Shown here: one piece after another, positions 6,276-6,815 of the stretch
Layout of the letters: every line of letters starts with the position of its first letter
Position numbering within the stretch: position 1 is the first letter of the stretch
NCBI GenBank assembly: GCA_027056525.1
Contig: JALUKO010000357.1
Coordinates: 1 to 6,815, forward strand
Origin: Helicobacteraceae bacterium
Lineage (GTDB): Bacteria > Campylobacterota > Campylobacteria > Campylobacterales > Sulfurimonadaceae
DNA length: 6,815 bases
Direction: 5' to 3'
The notes under the pieces: model-generated
Database searches by the model: none
What the model was told of the DNA's origin: nothing
Seen by the model: the letters and a program-made list of their open reading frames with translations, nothing else
Program-made: the position numbers and the translations under genes

Positions 6276-6815
6276 TGTGCTTATTGCCCTTTTAGCTTAC
6301 ATCATCGACAAAATCTTTGGTGAATTTCGTTTTATCAAGCACCCCATTATCATCATCGGGGAGCTTATCTCCTTTGCAGAGAAAAAACTCTATAACAACA
6401 CTGTTTTGAATGGTTTGTTACTTGTTATGTTTGTGTTAGCTGTTGTCACTTGCATAAGCTTTTTGCTTGAGGCTTTGCTTGCAGCGTTGCCCTATGCTCT
6501 TTACATACTCTGTGCCTCATTTATAAGTGCTATGTTCTTAGCTCATAAAATGCTCTACGACAGTGTTTTGGAGCTACTCTTTACCCAAGATAAAAAAACC
6601 GCCCTTGCCCAACTCGTCAGTAGAGATGTTGCAACGATGGATGAGAGCGATATCTATAAAGCCGGTATTGAGACCTATGCAGAAAATCTAAGCGATGGTG
6701 TCATCGCACCGCTTTTTTACCTGCTGCTTTTTTCTCTTCCCGGTATCATCATCTACAAAACCATCAACACTATGGACTCTATGCTCGGATACAAAAATAT
6801 GCGCTATGAGAAGTT
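6268..6815 (+). CDS. cbiB: CbiB, adenosylcobinamide-phosphate synthase (3' partial)
   Basis: Integral membrane enzyme that amidates adenosylcobyric acid with aminopropanol phosphate, the product of CobD, to give adenosylcobinamide phosphate. 182 codons are visible before the window ends; the family is about 300-320 residues, so roughly 40% of the C-terminus is missing. The N-terminus MSNVLIALLAYIID, then FIKHPIIIIGELI (22-34) corresponds to the HPxxxIG motif of CbiB. Hydrophobic segments lie at about 47-66 and 72-92. The diagnostic block runs ALAQLVSRDVATMDE (112-126), IETYAENLSDGVIAPLFY (134-151), LPGIIIYKTINTMDSMLGY (157-175) and NMRYEK (177-182), equivalent to the family's RDT..AENxxDG..APLFY..NTLDSMxGY..RYE. 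ATG 6268 overlaps the cobQ stop by 8 bases. An AGAG ten bases upstream is a weak ribosome site. The order cobD-cobQ-cbiB matches the pathway, as these three converge on one step. Confidence 0.93.
   Translation, partial: MSNVLIALLAYIIDKIFGEFRFIKHPIIIIGELISFAEKKLYNNTVLNGLLLVMFVLAVVTCISFLLEALLAALPYALYILCASFISAMFLAHKMLYDSVLELLFTQDKKTALAQLVSRDVATMDESDIYKAGIETYAENLSDGVIAPLFYLLLFSLPGIIIYKTINTMDSMLGYKNMRYEK

Noticed and set aside
1..6815. Cobalamin riboswitch, tRNA, CRISPR array, insertion sequence or terminator
   Set aside because: The largest intergenic gap is 12 bases, leaving no room for any of these; no inverted-repeat-bounded or tandem repeat element was seen.

Overview
The window is a stretch of tightly packed genes, all on the + strand, that reads as one cobalamin (vitamin B12) uptake and synthesis operon. 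Protein style (Lys/Phe/Ile/Ser-rich, many AAA and CTC/CTT codons, moderately low GC), very short spacers and the type of gene order suggest a Campylobacterota (epsilonproteobacterial) genome, probably a Sulfurimonas/Sulfurovum/Sulfuricurvum-like or related organism. This assignment is inference; no rRNA or other marker is present.

Layout. Bases 1-2468 hold a BtuFDC-type ABC importer: a periplasmic binding protein (5' end outside the window), an ATPase and a FecCD-type permease. Bases 2478-3689 hold two less familiar genes: a small Cys-rich putative metalloprotein of the 'zinc-finger-like' type known from cobalamin loci, and an aminoglycoside-phosphotransferase-fold small-molecule kinase. A 68-residue ribbon-helix-helix, antitoxin-like protein follows (3702-3908). 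Bases 3905-6815 hold three late cobalamin enzymes: CobD (L-threonine-phosphate decarboxylase, PLP enzyme), CobQ/CbiP (cobyric acid synthase) and the first 182 codons of CbiB (adenosylcobinamide-phosphate synthase), which runs off the window. CbiB is complete to the window edge but not closed by a stop.

How they work together. The importer would bring corrinoids across the inner membrane. CobQ amidates adenosylcobyrinic acid a,c-diamide to adenosylcobyric acid. CobD makes (R)-1-amino-2-propanol O-2-phosphate (or ethanolamine phosphate if it uses serine phosphate). CbiB joins the two. CobD needs L-threonine phosphate, normally supplied by the GHMP-family kinase PduX. No such gene is visible here, but an unassigned APH-fold kinase sits two genes upstream of cobD, beside the Cys-rich protein. 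The most interesting hypothesis in the window is that this kinase, perhaps with the Cys-rich protein, supplies the threonine (or serine) phosphate.

Every gene junction is an overlap or a gap of at most 12 bases, so there is no non-coding stretch, no terminator and no RNA gene. The operon promoter, and any cobalamin riboswitch, must lie upstream of base 1.
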